A DNA stretch of 64,000 bases. Origin: Salinisphaera sp052044135. Lineage in GTDB: Bacteria; Pseudomonadota; Gammaproteobacteria; Nevskiales; Salinisphaeraceae. The DNA lies in NCBI RefSeq assembly GCF_052044135.1, contig NZ_JBQDYF010000009.1, forward strand, positions 97,477 through 161,476. Direction: 5' to 3'. The notes below the pieces were generated by a model, which was not told the DNA's origin, did no database searches, and worked only from the letters and a program-made list of their open reading frames with translations. Positions within the stretch are counted from its first letter, which is position 1. The number at the start of each line of letters is the position of its first letter. A program made the position numbers and the translations under genes. Of the stretch, positions 37,298 through 45,715 are shown piece after piece.

Positions 37298-37741
37298 GTG
37301 ATCGAACACCGCAGCCACATCGAGTTCCAGGTGCCGTTTTTCGACGTCGACTCCATGCATATCGCCTGGCACGGCCACTATGCGAAGTACTTCGAGCTGG
37401 CCCGATGCCAGCTGCTGGAAGACCTCGGGCACGATTACGACGCCATGGCCGCCTCCGGTTTTTCCTGGCCCGTGGTCGATCTTCGCGTGCGCTACATGCG
37501 GTCGCTGACCTTCAAGCAATGGGTCCGCGTCACCGCCACCCTGAAACAGTGGGATCAGCAGTTGCGCATCGCCTATCGGCTTCGCGATCGCGATTCAGGC
37601 ACCAGTCTGGCGCGCGGCAGCACCCTGCAGGTGCCGGTGGCAATCGAATCGGGCCAACGCTACCCGGGCACGCCGGCGGCCGTACGCGAGGCCCTCGCCC
37701 GGTTCGCCGAACGATCGAAAACAGCGGAGCCGAATCAATGA
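37298..37741 (+). CDS. 4HBT-type acyl-CoA/ACP thioesterase
   Basis: This 147-residue single hotdog thioesterase has the active-site run FQVPFFDVDSMHIAWHGHYA, in which the Asp aligns with the 4-hydroxybenzoyl-CoA thioesterase nucleophile/base. SGFSWPVVDLRVRYMRSLTF follows. It may release the product or edit stalled chains on the ACP. The start is GTG with the open frame beginning there. Its stop overlaps the next ATG (ATGA), so it opens the rightward operon. Confidence 0.88.
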   Translation: MIEHRSHIEFQVPFFDVDSMHIAWHGHYAKYFELARCQLLEDLGHDYDAMAASGFSWPVVDLRVRYMRSLTFKQWVRVTATLKQWDQQLRIAYRLRDRDSGTSLARGSTLQVPVAIESGQRYPGTPAAVREALARFAERSKTAEPNQ

Positions 37742-38394
37742 TACAAGCGCGCCGACGCCTGCAACACGCCGTACTGGCACGGCTGATCGTCCTGGTGATC
37801 GCGCTGGCCGCCGGCCCGATGGCGCTGGCGGCACAGTCCGGCCAGGGCGACATGCCGGCCCTGGGCCACGAAGCCCCCGGCCATGTGCTGCGGGGCCGCT
37901 TCGTTCAGCACAAGCATCTGGCCGAACTCGACCGGGCGCTGGTGTCGCGCGGCCATTATGTCGTGGCGCGCAATCGCGGGTTGCTGTGGCAGGTCGACAA
38001 ACCGGTACACAGCACGCTGGTGATCACGCCCCAGGCCCTGACCGAATCCAGTCAGGGGCAGCAGACCGCACACATCAGCGCGCAACAACAGCCCGCGCTC
38101 GGCGCCGTCGCCTCGATTCTGCTCGCGGTGTTCCAGGGCAACACGGATCAGCTGTCGCGCTACTTCAAGATTCAACGCCCGGGCCAGGGTTCCGGCGGCA
38201 AGGCGCTCACGCTCATCCCCCGGACCGACGCCGTGAAGCACTTCATCACCCGGCTCAAGATCAGCGGCGGCGACCGCGTGCGCCGTATCCGCATCGATCA
38301 GCCGGGCGGGGACTACAGCGTCATCGACCTCCATCCCGCGCAGCACACCGCCAAGGCACTGACCCCCGCCGAACGGCGGGCCTTCGCGCGGTAA
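37738..38394 (+). CDS. LolA-like outer-membrane lipoprotein carrier of polyene cluster
   Basis: This 218-residue protein has a signal peptide (LIVLVIALAAGPMALAAQSG) and a LolA-like half-barrel. Visible features are LRGRFVQHKHLAELDRALVS, GHYVVARNRGLLWQVDKPV and a C-terminal FITRLKISGGDRVRRIRID. In aryl-polyene clusters this periplasmic carrier is thought to ferry the lipid-linked pigment to the outer membrane. It is distinct from the housekeeping lolA near 57 kb. The start is the ATG coupled to the thioesterase stop. Confidence 0.85.
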   Translation: MIQARRRLQHAVLARLIVLVIALAAGPMALAAQSGQGDMPALGHEAPGHVLRGRFVQHKHLAELDRALVSRGHYVVARNRGLLWQVDKPVHSTLVITPQALTESSQGQQTAHISAQQQPALGAVASILLAVFQGNTDQLSRYFKIQRPGQGSGGKALTLIPRTDAVKHFITRLKISGGDRVRRIRIDQPGGDYSVIDLHPAQHTAKALTPAERRAFAR

Positions 38395-38434
38395 CCGGCC
38401 GCCGGCCCCGCGGCAGCTGACAAGGAGTCCGATC

Positions 38435-38536
38435 TTGCCTGTTGCGAGTACACAGCGAACGACGCCGCCCCGGCGCGCCCGAGTGCGCGTTGCCGATGGC
38501 GCCCGCACGCGGCGTGACGGGGCCGCCGCGCCTTGA
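38435..38536 (+). CDS. Possible 33-residue leader ORF before MMPL exporter gene
   Basis: A TTG with AAGGAG seven bases upstream opens a 33-codon frame (MPVASTQRTTPP..., Arg-rich, no membrane helix). Its TGA ends two bases before the ATG of the exporter gene. The ribosome site is better than that of the exporter, so this could be a translational-coupling leader, or simply chance or an old frameshifted start. I do not recognise the peptide. Confidence 0.3.
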   Translation: MPVASTQRTTPPRRARVRVADGARTRRDGAAAP

Positions 38537-38538
38537 AG

Positions 38539-40938
38539 ATGCGGGCGGTCATCTGGCTGCTCGGGGTTATCGCCCTGGGCGCCATTCTCGCGGCGCTGGC
38601 GAGCACCGGCCGGCTGAGCGTGCGCACCGACCTGATGGCGCTGTTGCCGAAGCCACAGCACGATGCGCTGGTCAATGCGACCGTGCAGCGCATGGCTACT
38701 TTCGGCCAGCGGCGCGTCACCGTCCTGCTGTCCGGCGACAGCCGGGCGCATCGCCGGCGCGCGATCCAGGCCATGGCCACGGTGCTGACGGCGAGTCCGG
38801 CCTTCGACCAGGTCATCGCCCGCGCCGACGATGCGCTCGGCGCCGGCCAGCGCAGCGATCTCGACCAGCTGTATTTCGCCCACCGCTTCCATTTGCTGGC
38901 ACCCGCCGATGCCCGGGCACTGGCCACACTGGCCAAGGCGCCGGCGGCAAGCGCCGCGGCGCGCCACGCCCGCGAACACTTCACCAACCGCGCCCAGAGC
39001 CGGCTTTACGGGCTCGGCGTGAACGGCGGCGGCCGGTTCATCGACGACCCCTTCGGCCTCGCGGATGCCTACCAGCGCACTGCGCTGCCCAACCCCGCCC
39101 CCAATCTGCGCATCGCGGGCGACGGCACGTTCTATGTGGTCGGGCCGCAGGGGCATCGAGCCGATGTGATGTTCGCGCAGACACGCCACAATCCGTTCTC
39201 GCTGGCCAGCGAGAGCCAGGCCTCGGCGGCGCTGGCCAAGGCGCGCGCGGCGGCCCACGCGGCCGCGCCCGCGGCCACGATCCGTATCTCGGGCGTGGTT
39301 CGCCATGCCGCGGTCGCGGCCCAACGGGCCAAGTTCGAGATGTCGGTCATCGGCACCGGCTCGCTGATCGGCATCGTGCTGCTCATGTTCTGGGCCTTCG
39401 GGCGCGTGCGGCCGTTCGTCCTCAGCCTGACCGCGGTCGGCGGCGGCATCCTGCTGGCCGTGGTGGTCACCGATCTCGTGTTCGGCGGCATCCACATGCT
39501 CACGCTCGTGTTCGGCACGAGCCTGGTCGGCGTGTCGATCGATTATTGTCTGCATTTCTTTGCCCAGCGCCTGGCCACCCCCGATCCGGCCACCGCCCTG
39601 GCCCGCGTGCGCCGGCCGGTGCTGCTCGGGCTCACGACCAGCGTAATCGCCTACGGCGGCATGGTGATCGCCCCCTTCCCGGGGCTGCGTCAGATCGCGG
39701 TCTTCACCGCAACCGGACTCATCGGGGGCTGGCTCGGCATGTGGCTGCTCCTGCCCGGCGCCGGCGGACCCGCGCCGCGGCCGGGTCGTGCGTTACGGCT
39801 GGCGGCACTGTGGCGCTCGCACGGCCCGGCGCGACTGGCCGCCGGCCACGAACGCGTTCTGGTGGCGGCACTGTCGGCGCTCGCCCTCGTGCTCGGCGGC
39901 TTCGCGCTCTGGCAGCTCAGCCCCGACGACAGCGTCCGTGTGCTCTACAATCCGCCGGCGCAGCTGGTCAAAACCGATCGCGAGGTCGCCCGGCTGCTCG
40001 GGGCCACGCTGTCCACCCACGCCATCGTGGTCAGCGGCGGCACGACCGCCCGGGTACTGGCCACCGAGCAACAGTTGACCGATCGGCTCGAGGCGGGCGC
40101 CAGGCCGGCCGCCGACGTGCGTGCGATCACCGATGCCTACCCCCCGGTCGCCCGGCAGCAGCGCAATTACGCCCGGCTGGCGCAGACGCTGTATGCGCCG
40201 CACGGCGCGTTGACACAGGTTCTGCAATCGGCCGGTTTCAAGCCGCCGCAGATCGCGGCGGCGCGCCATGCCTTTGTTGCCGCCAAGGGCCGGACGCTGT
40301 CGCTGGCCGACTGGTTGTCCAGCCCGGCCAGCCTGGGGCTGCGCGGGCTCTGGCTCGGGCGCGTGAACGGCGCCGATGCGGCGATTGTCCGCATCGACCG
40401 AATCCACGATGCCGCGCGCCTGAAGCAGATCGTCGCCCAATACCCGCACGCCGAATACATCGACAGCGTCGCGCGCATCTCGAGCCTGTTGTCGCATTAT
40501 CGCCGGCTGGCGACCTGGCTGCTGGGGCTGGAATACATTCTGGCCTGGCTGGTGCTGTGGCGCGCATTCGGCGCGCGCGGGGCGCTCGCCCTGCTGTTGC
40601 CGCCGGCACTGGCGAGCATCGCCGTACTGGCCATCTTCGCCGCCACCGGCGCGACCTTCGCCCTGTTCAATCTGGTGGCCCTGATCCTGTTGCTGGGGCT
40701 GGGCGCGGATTACGGTATCTTCCTGCGCACGGCGCCGGCGGATCATGCGCCCGCGATGCTGGCCGTGGGCCTGTCGGTCGCCACCACCCTGCTCGCGTTC
40801 GGCCTGCTGGGCGTCAGCCATACACCGGCGCTGCACGAGTTCGGGCTCACGCTCGCGCTGGGCCTGACGTTCACGTTCCTGCTAGCGTCATTGCTGGGCC
40901 GCCCCGTCCCCGACACGAGTCCTTCGCAACAGGAGTGA
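38539..40938 (+). CDS. MMPL/RND-family exporter of polyene cluster
   Basis: This 799-residue transporter begins MRAVIWLLGVIALGAILAAL. A large periplasmic loop and two blocks of membrane helices follow (around residues 250-400, for example IGTGSLIGIVLLMFWAFG and LVFGTSLVGVSIDYCLHFFA, and 640-790, FNLVALILLLGLGADYGIFL). The two SxDYxxHF and GxDYGIF motifs are typical of MMPL proteins. It probably exports the pigment precursor or its lipid-linked form. A TTG two codons upstream is also in frame; an in-frame stop just before rules out a longer start. It ends two bases before the next gene. Confidence 0.93.
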   Translation: MRAVIWLLGVIALGAILAALASTGRLSVRTDLMALLPKPQHDALVNATVQRMATFGQRRVTVLLSGDSRAHRRRAIQAMATVLTASPAFDQVIARADDALGAGQRSDLDQLYFAHRFHLLAPADARALATLAKAPAASAAARHAREHFTNRAQSRLYGLGVNGGGRFIDDPFGLADAYQRTALPNPAPNLRIAGDGTFYVVGPQGHRADVMFAQTRHNPFSLASESQASAALAKARAAAHAAAPAATIRISGVVRHAAVAAQRAKFEMSVIGTGSLIGIVLLMFWAFGRVRPFVLSLTAVGGGILLAVVVTDLVFGGIHMLTLVFGTSLVGVSIDYCLHFFAQRLATPDPATALARVRRPVLLGLTTSVIAYGGMVIAPFPGLRQIAVFTATGLIGGWLGMWLLLPGAGGPAPRPGRALRLAALWRSHGPARLAAGHERVLVAALSALALVLGGFALWQLSPDDSVRVLYNPPAQLVKTDREVARLLGATLSTHAIVVSGGTTARVLATEQQLTDRLEAGARPAADVRAITDAYPPVARQQRNYARLAQTLYAPHGALTQVLQSAGFKPPQIAAARHAFVAAKGRTLSLADWLSSPASLGLRGLWLGRVNGADAAIVRIDRIHDAARLKQIVAQYPHAEYIDSVARISSLLSHYRRLATWLLGLEYILAWLVLWRAFGARGALALLLPPALASIAVLAIFAATGATFALFNLVALILLLGLGADYGIFLRTAPADHAPAMLAVGLSVATTLLAFGLLGVSHTPALHEFGLTLALGLTFTFLLASLLGRPVPDTSPSQQE

Positions 40939-40939
40939 T

Positions 40940-42181
40940 GTGAACAGGCAACACACCGACATCGCCATCATCGGCGCCGGCCCGGCGGGCGCGACCATGG
41001 CCGCGCTGCTGGCCGATCGCGGCTGGCGGGTGACCGTGCTCGAGCGCAGCCACTTCCCGCGCTTTGCCGTGGGCGAGAGCCTGCTGCCACGCTGCATGGA
41101 CGCCCTGGCCGCCGCCGGCATGCTGCAGGCCGTGGAAAACGCCGGCTATCAGATCAAGCGCGGCGTCACCTTCAGCGAGAACGACCGCGACGCGAGCTTC
41201 ACCTTCGACGAGCAGTTCACGCCCGGCTGGTCCTGGACCTGGCAGGTGCAGCGCGCCGATTTCGATCATCGGCTGGCCCGCGAGGCCGAGCGGCGCGGCG
41301 CGGCGCTGCGCTTCGGCCAGACGGTCGCGTCGGTGGATTTCGCCACACCGGGCGCGCCGCGGCTGAGTATCGTCGCCGACGACGGCACCCGCACCGAGCT
41401 GGCCGCGCGGTTCGTCTGCGATGCCAGCGGCTCGGCACGCGTGCTGCCGCGACTGCTGGGCCTCGACCGGCCGGGCAGCGCCCCGTCACGGGCCGCGCTG
41501 TTCACGCACGTCGCCGACCGTATCGACGATCCCGATTACCAACGCGACCGAATCCTGATCGGCATCCATCCCGAGCAGCCGGACGTCTGGTACTGGCTCA
41601 TCGGCCTGGCCGACGGACGCGCCTCGGTCGGCATGATCGGCCCGCCCGAATGGCTGCAGGCCGCCGATGGCCCGCCGGTCGAGCGCCTGCGGCATTACCT
41701 GGCCCAGGAGCCACGGCTGGCCCGGCTGCTGGCGCAGGCCGAGTTCGACAGCCGGGTCGGCCAGACCGAAAACTATGCCTACGACATCGCCGCGCTGCAC
41801 GGCCGGGACTATGCGCTGCTCGGCAACGCCGCCGGCTTCGTCGACCCGATCTTTTCCTCGGGCGTAACCATCGCGCTGGAATCCGCGCTGCGCGCGGTCG
41901 AGCCGATCGATGATCAATTGCGCGGCGCCGCACCCGACTGGCAGACCCGGTTCGAAGGCCCGATCCGCGACGGCCAGCGGGTATTCACCCGCTTCATCGC
42001 CGCCTGGTATCGCGGCGCACTCAAGCATGTGTTGTTCAACCCGGCGCCCGATCCCGCCATCCGCACCATGCTGAGCTCGATTCTGGCCGGCTATGTCTGG
42101 GACACCAACAACCCCTACGTTGCCGGGCCCGAACGCCGTCTCGACACCCTGTGCCGGCTGTGCGCGCCCGGCTCATCGTGA
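40940..42181 (+). CDS. FAD-dependent oxidoreductase (tryptophan-halogenase-like fold)
   Basis: This 413-residue flavoprotein has an N-terminal dinucleotide fold (DIAIIGAGPAGATMAALLAD) and later ALLGNAAGFVDPIFSSGVTI, as in the halogenase/geranylgeranyl-reductase group. The GxxWxxIP-type halogenase motif is replaced by WYWLIGLADGRASVGMIG, so halogenation is not supported. It may hydroxylate or desaturate the aryl head or polyene chain; the exact reaction is unknown. The start is GTG, with AGGAG four bases upstream, directly after the exporter stop; its end overlaps the lipoprotein gene (GTGA). Confidence 0.88.
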   Translation: MNRQHTDIAIIGAGPAGATMAALLADRGWRVTVLERSHFPRFAVGESLLPRCMDALAAAGMLQAVENAGYQIKRGVTFSENDRDASFTFDEQFTPGWSWTWQVQRADFDHRLAREAERRGAALRFGQTVASVDFATPGAPRLSIVADDGTRTELAARFVCDASGSARVLPRLLGLDRPGSAPSRAALFTHVADRIDDPDYQRDRILIGIHPEQPDVWYWLIGLADGRASVGMIGPPEWLQAADGPPVERLRHYLAQEPRLARLLAQAEFDSRVGQTENYAYDIAALHGRDYALLGNAAGFVDPIFSSGVTIALESALRAVEPIDDQLRGAAPDWQTRFEGPIRDGQRVFTRFIAAWYRGALKHVLFNPAPDPAIRTMLSSILAGYVWDTNNPYVAGPERRLDTLCRLCAPGSS

Positions 42182-42747
42182 GGCGCGCGCTGCTGCGGGG
42201 GCTCATGGCCGGCGCCGTGGTCGCCACCTTGAGCGGTTGCATGCCGGGGCCATTGATCCGGCCACTCGGCCCGGGCGTGCTCGGGCAATCGGTCGAGGCG
42301 CGGCAGCAAGTGACCGTGCACTACCATGGCCATACGCGCAGCCTGCAGGTCGCGCTGCGCGTCGTGCCGAACAACCTCACGCTGGTCGGGCTGTCGGCCA
42401 TGGGCCAACGCGTGTTCACGCTGGACTGGAACGGCCAGTCCATCGCGCGCGGCCAGGGGCTCGACACCGGCCAACGCATTCCGGCGAAGCGGATTCTGGC
42501 GGATCTGGAGCTCGCCTACTGGCCGCTGCCGGCCCTGCGCAAGGCGCTCGTCGATCCGGATCTGCGCCTGCGCCAGCTCGGCGACACGCGCACGCTTTGG
42601 CGCGGCAACAAGCTGTTGTGGCTGGCCGCCCGGGGCCACGGCGATCCCTGGCACAGCCGGTTGACGGTCTACGATGCCCGGCTCGGTTACCGGCTGGACG
42701 TCAAACCGCTGTCCTTCAATATCCCTTCGAATTCAGACACGCCATGA
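42178..42747 (+). CDS. DUF3261 lipoprotein of polyene cluster
   Basis: This 189-residue protein has a lipoprotein signal peptide with lipobox LSGC (LMAGAVVATLSGCMPGPL). A beta-rich body follows (VTVHYHGHTRSLQVALRVVP, GLSAMGQRVFTLDWNGQ, ILADLELAYWPL). It matches DUF3261 proteins that accompany the LolA-like carrier in these clusters and could act as a LolB-like outer-membrane receptor; that is inferred. The start is GTG coupled to the FAD gene, and the end is coupled to the ketoreductase (ATGA). Confidence 0.85.
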   Translation: MRRALLRGLMAGAVVATLSGCMPGPLIRPLGPGVLGQSVEARQQVTVHYHGHTRSLQVALRVVPNNLTLVGLSAMGQRVFTLDWNGQSIARGQGLDTGQRIPAKRILADLELAYWPLPALRKALVDPDLRLRQLGDTRTLWRGNKLLWLAARGHGDPWHSRLTVYDARLGYRLDVKPLSFNIPSNSDTP

Positions 42748-43469
42748 GCGACACCATTCTCGTCACCGGCGCCAGCCGCGGTATCGGCCGTGCGATCGCC
42801 GAGCGCCTGGCGCGCGACGGCTTCGACATCGTCGTGCACTACCGGCAGCGCGAAGCCGCGGCACAGGAAGTCGCCGAGACCATCCGCGCGCTGGGCCGCC
42901 GGGCCCGCCTGATCGCCTTCGACAGCGCCGACCGTGAACAGACCCGCGCAGCGCTCGAGGCGGACATCGCCGAACACGGCGCCTACTACGGCCTGGTACT
43001 CAACGCCGGCATCGCCCGCGATGCCGCCTTTCCGGCATTGACCGACGCCGCCTGGGACGCCGTGCTCGACACCAATCTCGACGGTTTCTACAACGTCGCC
43101 AAGCCCTGCGTGATGCCCATGATCCGACGGCGCCGGCCGGGGCGCATCGTCACGCTATCGTCCATCGCCGGTGTCATGGGCAATCGCGGCCAGGTCAACT
43201 ACAGCGCCGCCAAGGCCGGGATCATCGGAGCGACCAAGGCCCTGGCGCTCGAGCTGGCCAAGCGTCGGATCACGGTCAACTGCGTGGCCCCGGGACTGAT
43301 CGCAACCGACATGACCGACGAGCTCCCGGCCGACCAGCTCAAGCGCATGATTCCGCAGCAGCGCATGGGCCGCCCGGCGGAAGTCGCTGCCGCGGTCTCG
43401 TTTCTGTGCTCGGCGGACGCCAGCTACATCACTCGCCAGGTGATCTCGGTCAACGGCGGGCTGTGCTGA
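42744..43469 (+). CDS. 3-ketoacyl-ACP reductase (FabG-like)
   Basis: This 241-residue short-chain dehydrogenase has cofactor motif ILVTGASRGIGRAIAERLAR, NAGIARD, catalytic Ser in TLSSIAGVMGNRGQVNYSAAKAG with the YxxxK pair, and the C-terminal YITRQVISVNGGLC. It reduces the beta-keto group in each elongation cycle. It is placed just before the PPTase gene, 22 bases apart. Confidence 0.94.
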   Translation: MSDTILVTGASRGIGRAIAERLARDGFDIVVHYRQREAAAQEVAETIRALGRRARLIAFDSADREQTRAALEADIAEHGAYYGLVLNAGIARDAAFPALTDAAWDAVLDTNLDGFYNVAKPCVMPMIRRRRPGRIVTLSSIAGVMGNRGQVNYSAAKAGIIGATKALALELAKRRITVNCVAPGLIATDMTDELPADQLKRMIPQQRMGRPAEVAAAVSFLCSADASYITRQVISVNGGLC

Positions 43470-43491
43470 CCGCAACGCCGCGGGTATTGGC

Positions 43492-44232
43492 ATGACGCGG
43501 CTGAGTCTGGCGCTGTTCGTGTTCGACGACGCCATTGACCCGACGCGCCTGTGCGCGGCCTTGAGCCCGGCCGAACGCGCGCGGCATGCGCGTCTTCCCA
43601 GCGCACGCCGGCGGCGTGAATATCTCGCCAGCCGCTGGCTGCTGCGCCAGCATCTCGCCTGTATCCACCCGGCCGCGCCGCGGGCGTTGTCCATCGAATA
43701 CCCGCCGGGCGCGCCCCCGCGCAGCGCCGATACGCCGTCGCATCTGGGCCTCAGCCATAGCGGGGTCGCCTGCCTGAGTCTGGTCGCGGATGGCGTGGCG
43801 GGCTGCGATATCGAGCAGGTACGCAGGCGCCGCTTCGCCCCCGAGCGATACGCCCGGCACTGTTTTCACCCCGACGAGACCGCCGCCCTGAGTATGGCGG
43901 CGCCCGGGCAGCGTATCGCCGATTTCCATCGTCTGTGGACGCTCAAGGAAGCCAGCCTCAAGGCCCGCGGGCTCGGCCTCGGCAGCGGCATGGCGCGGCC
44001 GAGTTTCGCGCTGCGACCGCGGTTGGCGTGTACCCGCCCGCCGGCCGACGGCGCCTGGTCTTTCGGCGCCTGCGATCTACAGTTGCCGGCCGGCCGGTTC
44101 GCGCTGGCGCTGGCCGCGGCAGCGCCCGAGATCACGCTGGTTCTGGCGCGTCTGCGGCCGGGGCGCGCCGCTGTGGTGGAGCGCGAGTTACTGTCGCCCG
44201 ACTGGCAGATCATCCGCAGCGATGCCCACTGA
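43492..44232 (+). CDS. 4'-phosphopantetheinyl transferase (Sfp type)
   Basis: This 246-residue enzyme has the metal-binding GCDIEQVRRRRF and the W-KEA block FHRLWTLKEASLKARGLGLG of Sfp-type PPTases, with a preceding LGLSHSGVACLSL. It would convert the cluster ACP to holo form. It is the last gene of the rightward operon and convergent with cysG. Confidence 0.93.
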   Translation: MTRLSLALFVFDDAIDPTRLCAALSPAERARHARLPSARRRREYLASRWLLRQHLACIHPAAPRALSIEYPPGAPPRSADTPSHLGLSHSGVACLSLVADGVAGCDIEQVRRRRFAPERYARHCFHPDETAALSMAAPGQRIADFHRLWTLKEASLKARGLGLGSGMARPSFALRPRLACTRPPADGAWSFGACDLQLPAGRFALALAAAAPEITLVLARLRPGRAAVVERELLSPDWQIIRSDAH

Positions 44233-44250
44233 CGGCGCCCGGTAGCAAGT

Positions 44251-45675
44251 TCACTCCCCGGCGGCGGGATGAAACCAGCCAAGCCGCTCGTGCAGCCGCA
44301 CGACTTCGCCGACAATCAGCAGCGCCGCGCCGGTCGAGCGCTCGGCGGCCACGCGATCCGGCAGGTCGTCCAGCGTCGCCGCGATCAGGCGCTGGCGCGC
44401 CGTGGTGCCATCGATGATCATCGCCGCCGGCCAGTCGCCCGGCAGGCCGTGCTCGATCAGGCGGGCGCAAATCGTCGCGAGATTGCGCCGCCCCATGAAG
44501 AACACCACCGTCTGGCCGCGCTGCGCCAGCTCCGCCCACGACAGATTCAACTCGCCGGCCTTGAGATGCCCGGTGACAAAAGTCACCGACTGCGCACAAT
44601 CGCGATGCGTGAGCGGGATACCGGCATACGCCGCGCAGCCATTGGCCGCGGTGATGCCGGGCACGATCTGGAACGGGATACCCGCGGCAGCCAGCTCCGA
44701 TATCTCTTCGCCGCCGCGGCCGAACACGAACGGATCGCCGCCCTTCAGCCGCAGCACGCGCTTGCCGTCGCGGGCCAGCGCCACCATCAACGCGTTGATA
44801 TCGTCCTGCGGCAAAGTATGCTTCGCGGCCCGCTTGCCGACGTGAATCCGTTCGGCCTCGGGCGACACCAGCGCCAGGATCGCCGGCGCGATCAGGCTGT
44901 CGTAGAGCACGACATCGGCCCGCTGCATCAGGCGCAATGCGCGGAAAGTCAGCAGATCGGGCTCGCCCGGGCCGCTGCCCACGAGATAGACCTCGCCGCC
45001 AGGCGGCTTTCCGCCGGCATCGCCCTGGTCCAGCAGGGCACGCAAGGCATGGCGGGCGGCGTCCAGCCGGCCCGCGAACACCTGCTCGGCGATCGGGCCG
45101 TCGAACACCGCGTCCCAGAAGGCGGCGCGCTCGGGCCGGGCTATGCGGCGCCGGACCTCGGCCCGGAATTCACCCGCCAGCGCCGCCAGATCGCCATATG
45201 TGTGCGGCACCAGCGTTTCCAGCCGCGCGCGCAGGCGACGGGTGAGACTGGGTGCCGCCGCATCGCTGGATACGCTGATCTGCAACGGCCCGCGCTCGAT
45301 CAGTGCCGGCACCAGAAAATCCGAATCCTCGGCCGCGTCGGCCCGCTGCACCGGTATGCCCTGCCCGCGCGCGGCCGCGGCAAAGCGCGCGTTCGCCTCG
45401 GCATCGTCGGTGGCGGCGAAGCACAGCACGGCGTCACGCGCGTCGGTGTCCGCGATGGGGCGCTGCTGCCATTCGATCGCGCCCGCCGTGGCGCGTTCGG
45501 CGAGCGCCGGGGTCACGCTCGGCGCAATCACGCGGATACGCGCGCCGGCCGCCAGCAGGCGTTCCACACGGCGTGCCGCGATCCGCCCGCCGCCGGCCAC
45601 CACCACTCGGCGCCCTGCCAGCCGCAGCGCCACCGGGTACGGGGCAAAACGCGGGTCCACGGACTGTTCGCTCAT
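44251..45675 (-). CDS. cysG: Siroheme synthase (Met8-like plus uroporphyrinogen methyltransferase)
   Basis: This 474-residue trifunctional fusion has an N-terminal NAD-dependent dehydrogenase/ferrochelatase (RVVVAGGGRIAARRVERLLA, residues about 1-210). The C-terminal SAM uroporphyrinogen-III methyltransferase has VYLVGSGPGEPDLLTFRALR, GDPFVFGRGGEE and PGITAANGCAAYAGIPLTHR. It makes siroheme for sulfite and nitrite reductases. It lies next to a sulfite-exporter-type transporter and a CysB-type regulator, a sulfur-assimilation group. Confidence 0.96.
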   Translation of the reverse strand: MSEQSVDPRFAPYPVALRLAGRRVVVAGGGRIAARRVERLLAAGARIRVIAPSVTPALAERATAGAIEWQQRPIADTDARDAVLCFAATDDAEANARFAAAARGQGIPVQRADAAEDSDFLVPALIERGPLQISVSSDAAAPSLTRRLRARLETLVPHTYGDLAALAGEFRAEVRRRIARPERAAFWDAVFDGPIAEQVFAGRLDAARHALRALLDQGDAGGKPPGGEVYLVGSGPGEPDLLTFRALRLMQRADVVLYDSLIAPAILALVSPEAERIHVGKRAAKHTLPQDDINALMVALARDGKRVLRLKGGDPFVFGRGGEEISELAAAGIPFQIVPGITAANGCAAYAGIPLTHRDCAQSVTFVTGHLKAGELNLSWAELAQRGQTVVFFMGRRNLATICARLIEHGLPGDWPAAMIIDGTTARQRLIAATLDDLPDRVAAERSTGAALLIVGEVVRLHERLGWFHPAAGE

Positions 45676-45715
45676 CGGCTCGACTTGGCTCCCGATGTGT
45701 TGTGGGCGGTTGCCG

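Noticed and set aside
37735..39555. 606-residue leftward open frame over LolA-like and MMPL genes
   Set aside because: His/Arg/Gln-rich antisense frame without any domain; the rightward genes are well supported.
38442..40943. Very long Arg/Pro/Gly-rich open frame over the MMPL gene
   Set aside because: It is an alternate frame of the GC-rich exporter gene; the exporter frame has membrane helices and family motifs, this one has none.
40940..42181. Calling the flavoprotein a halogenase
   Set aside because: The diagnostic WxWxIP motif is not present.
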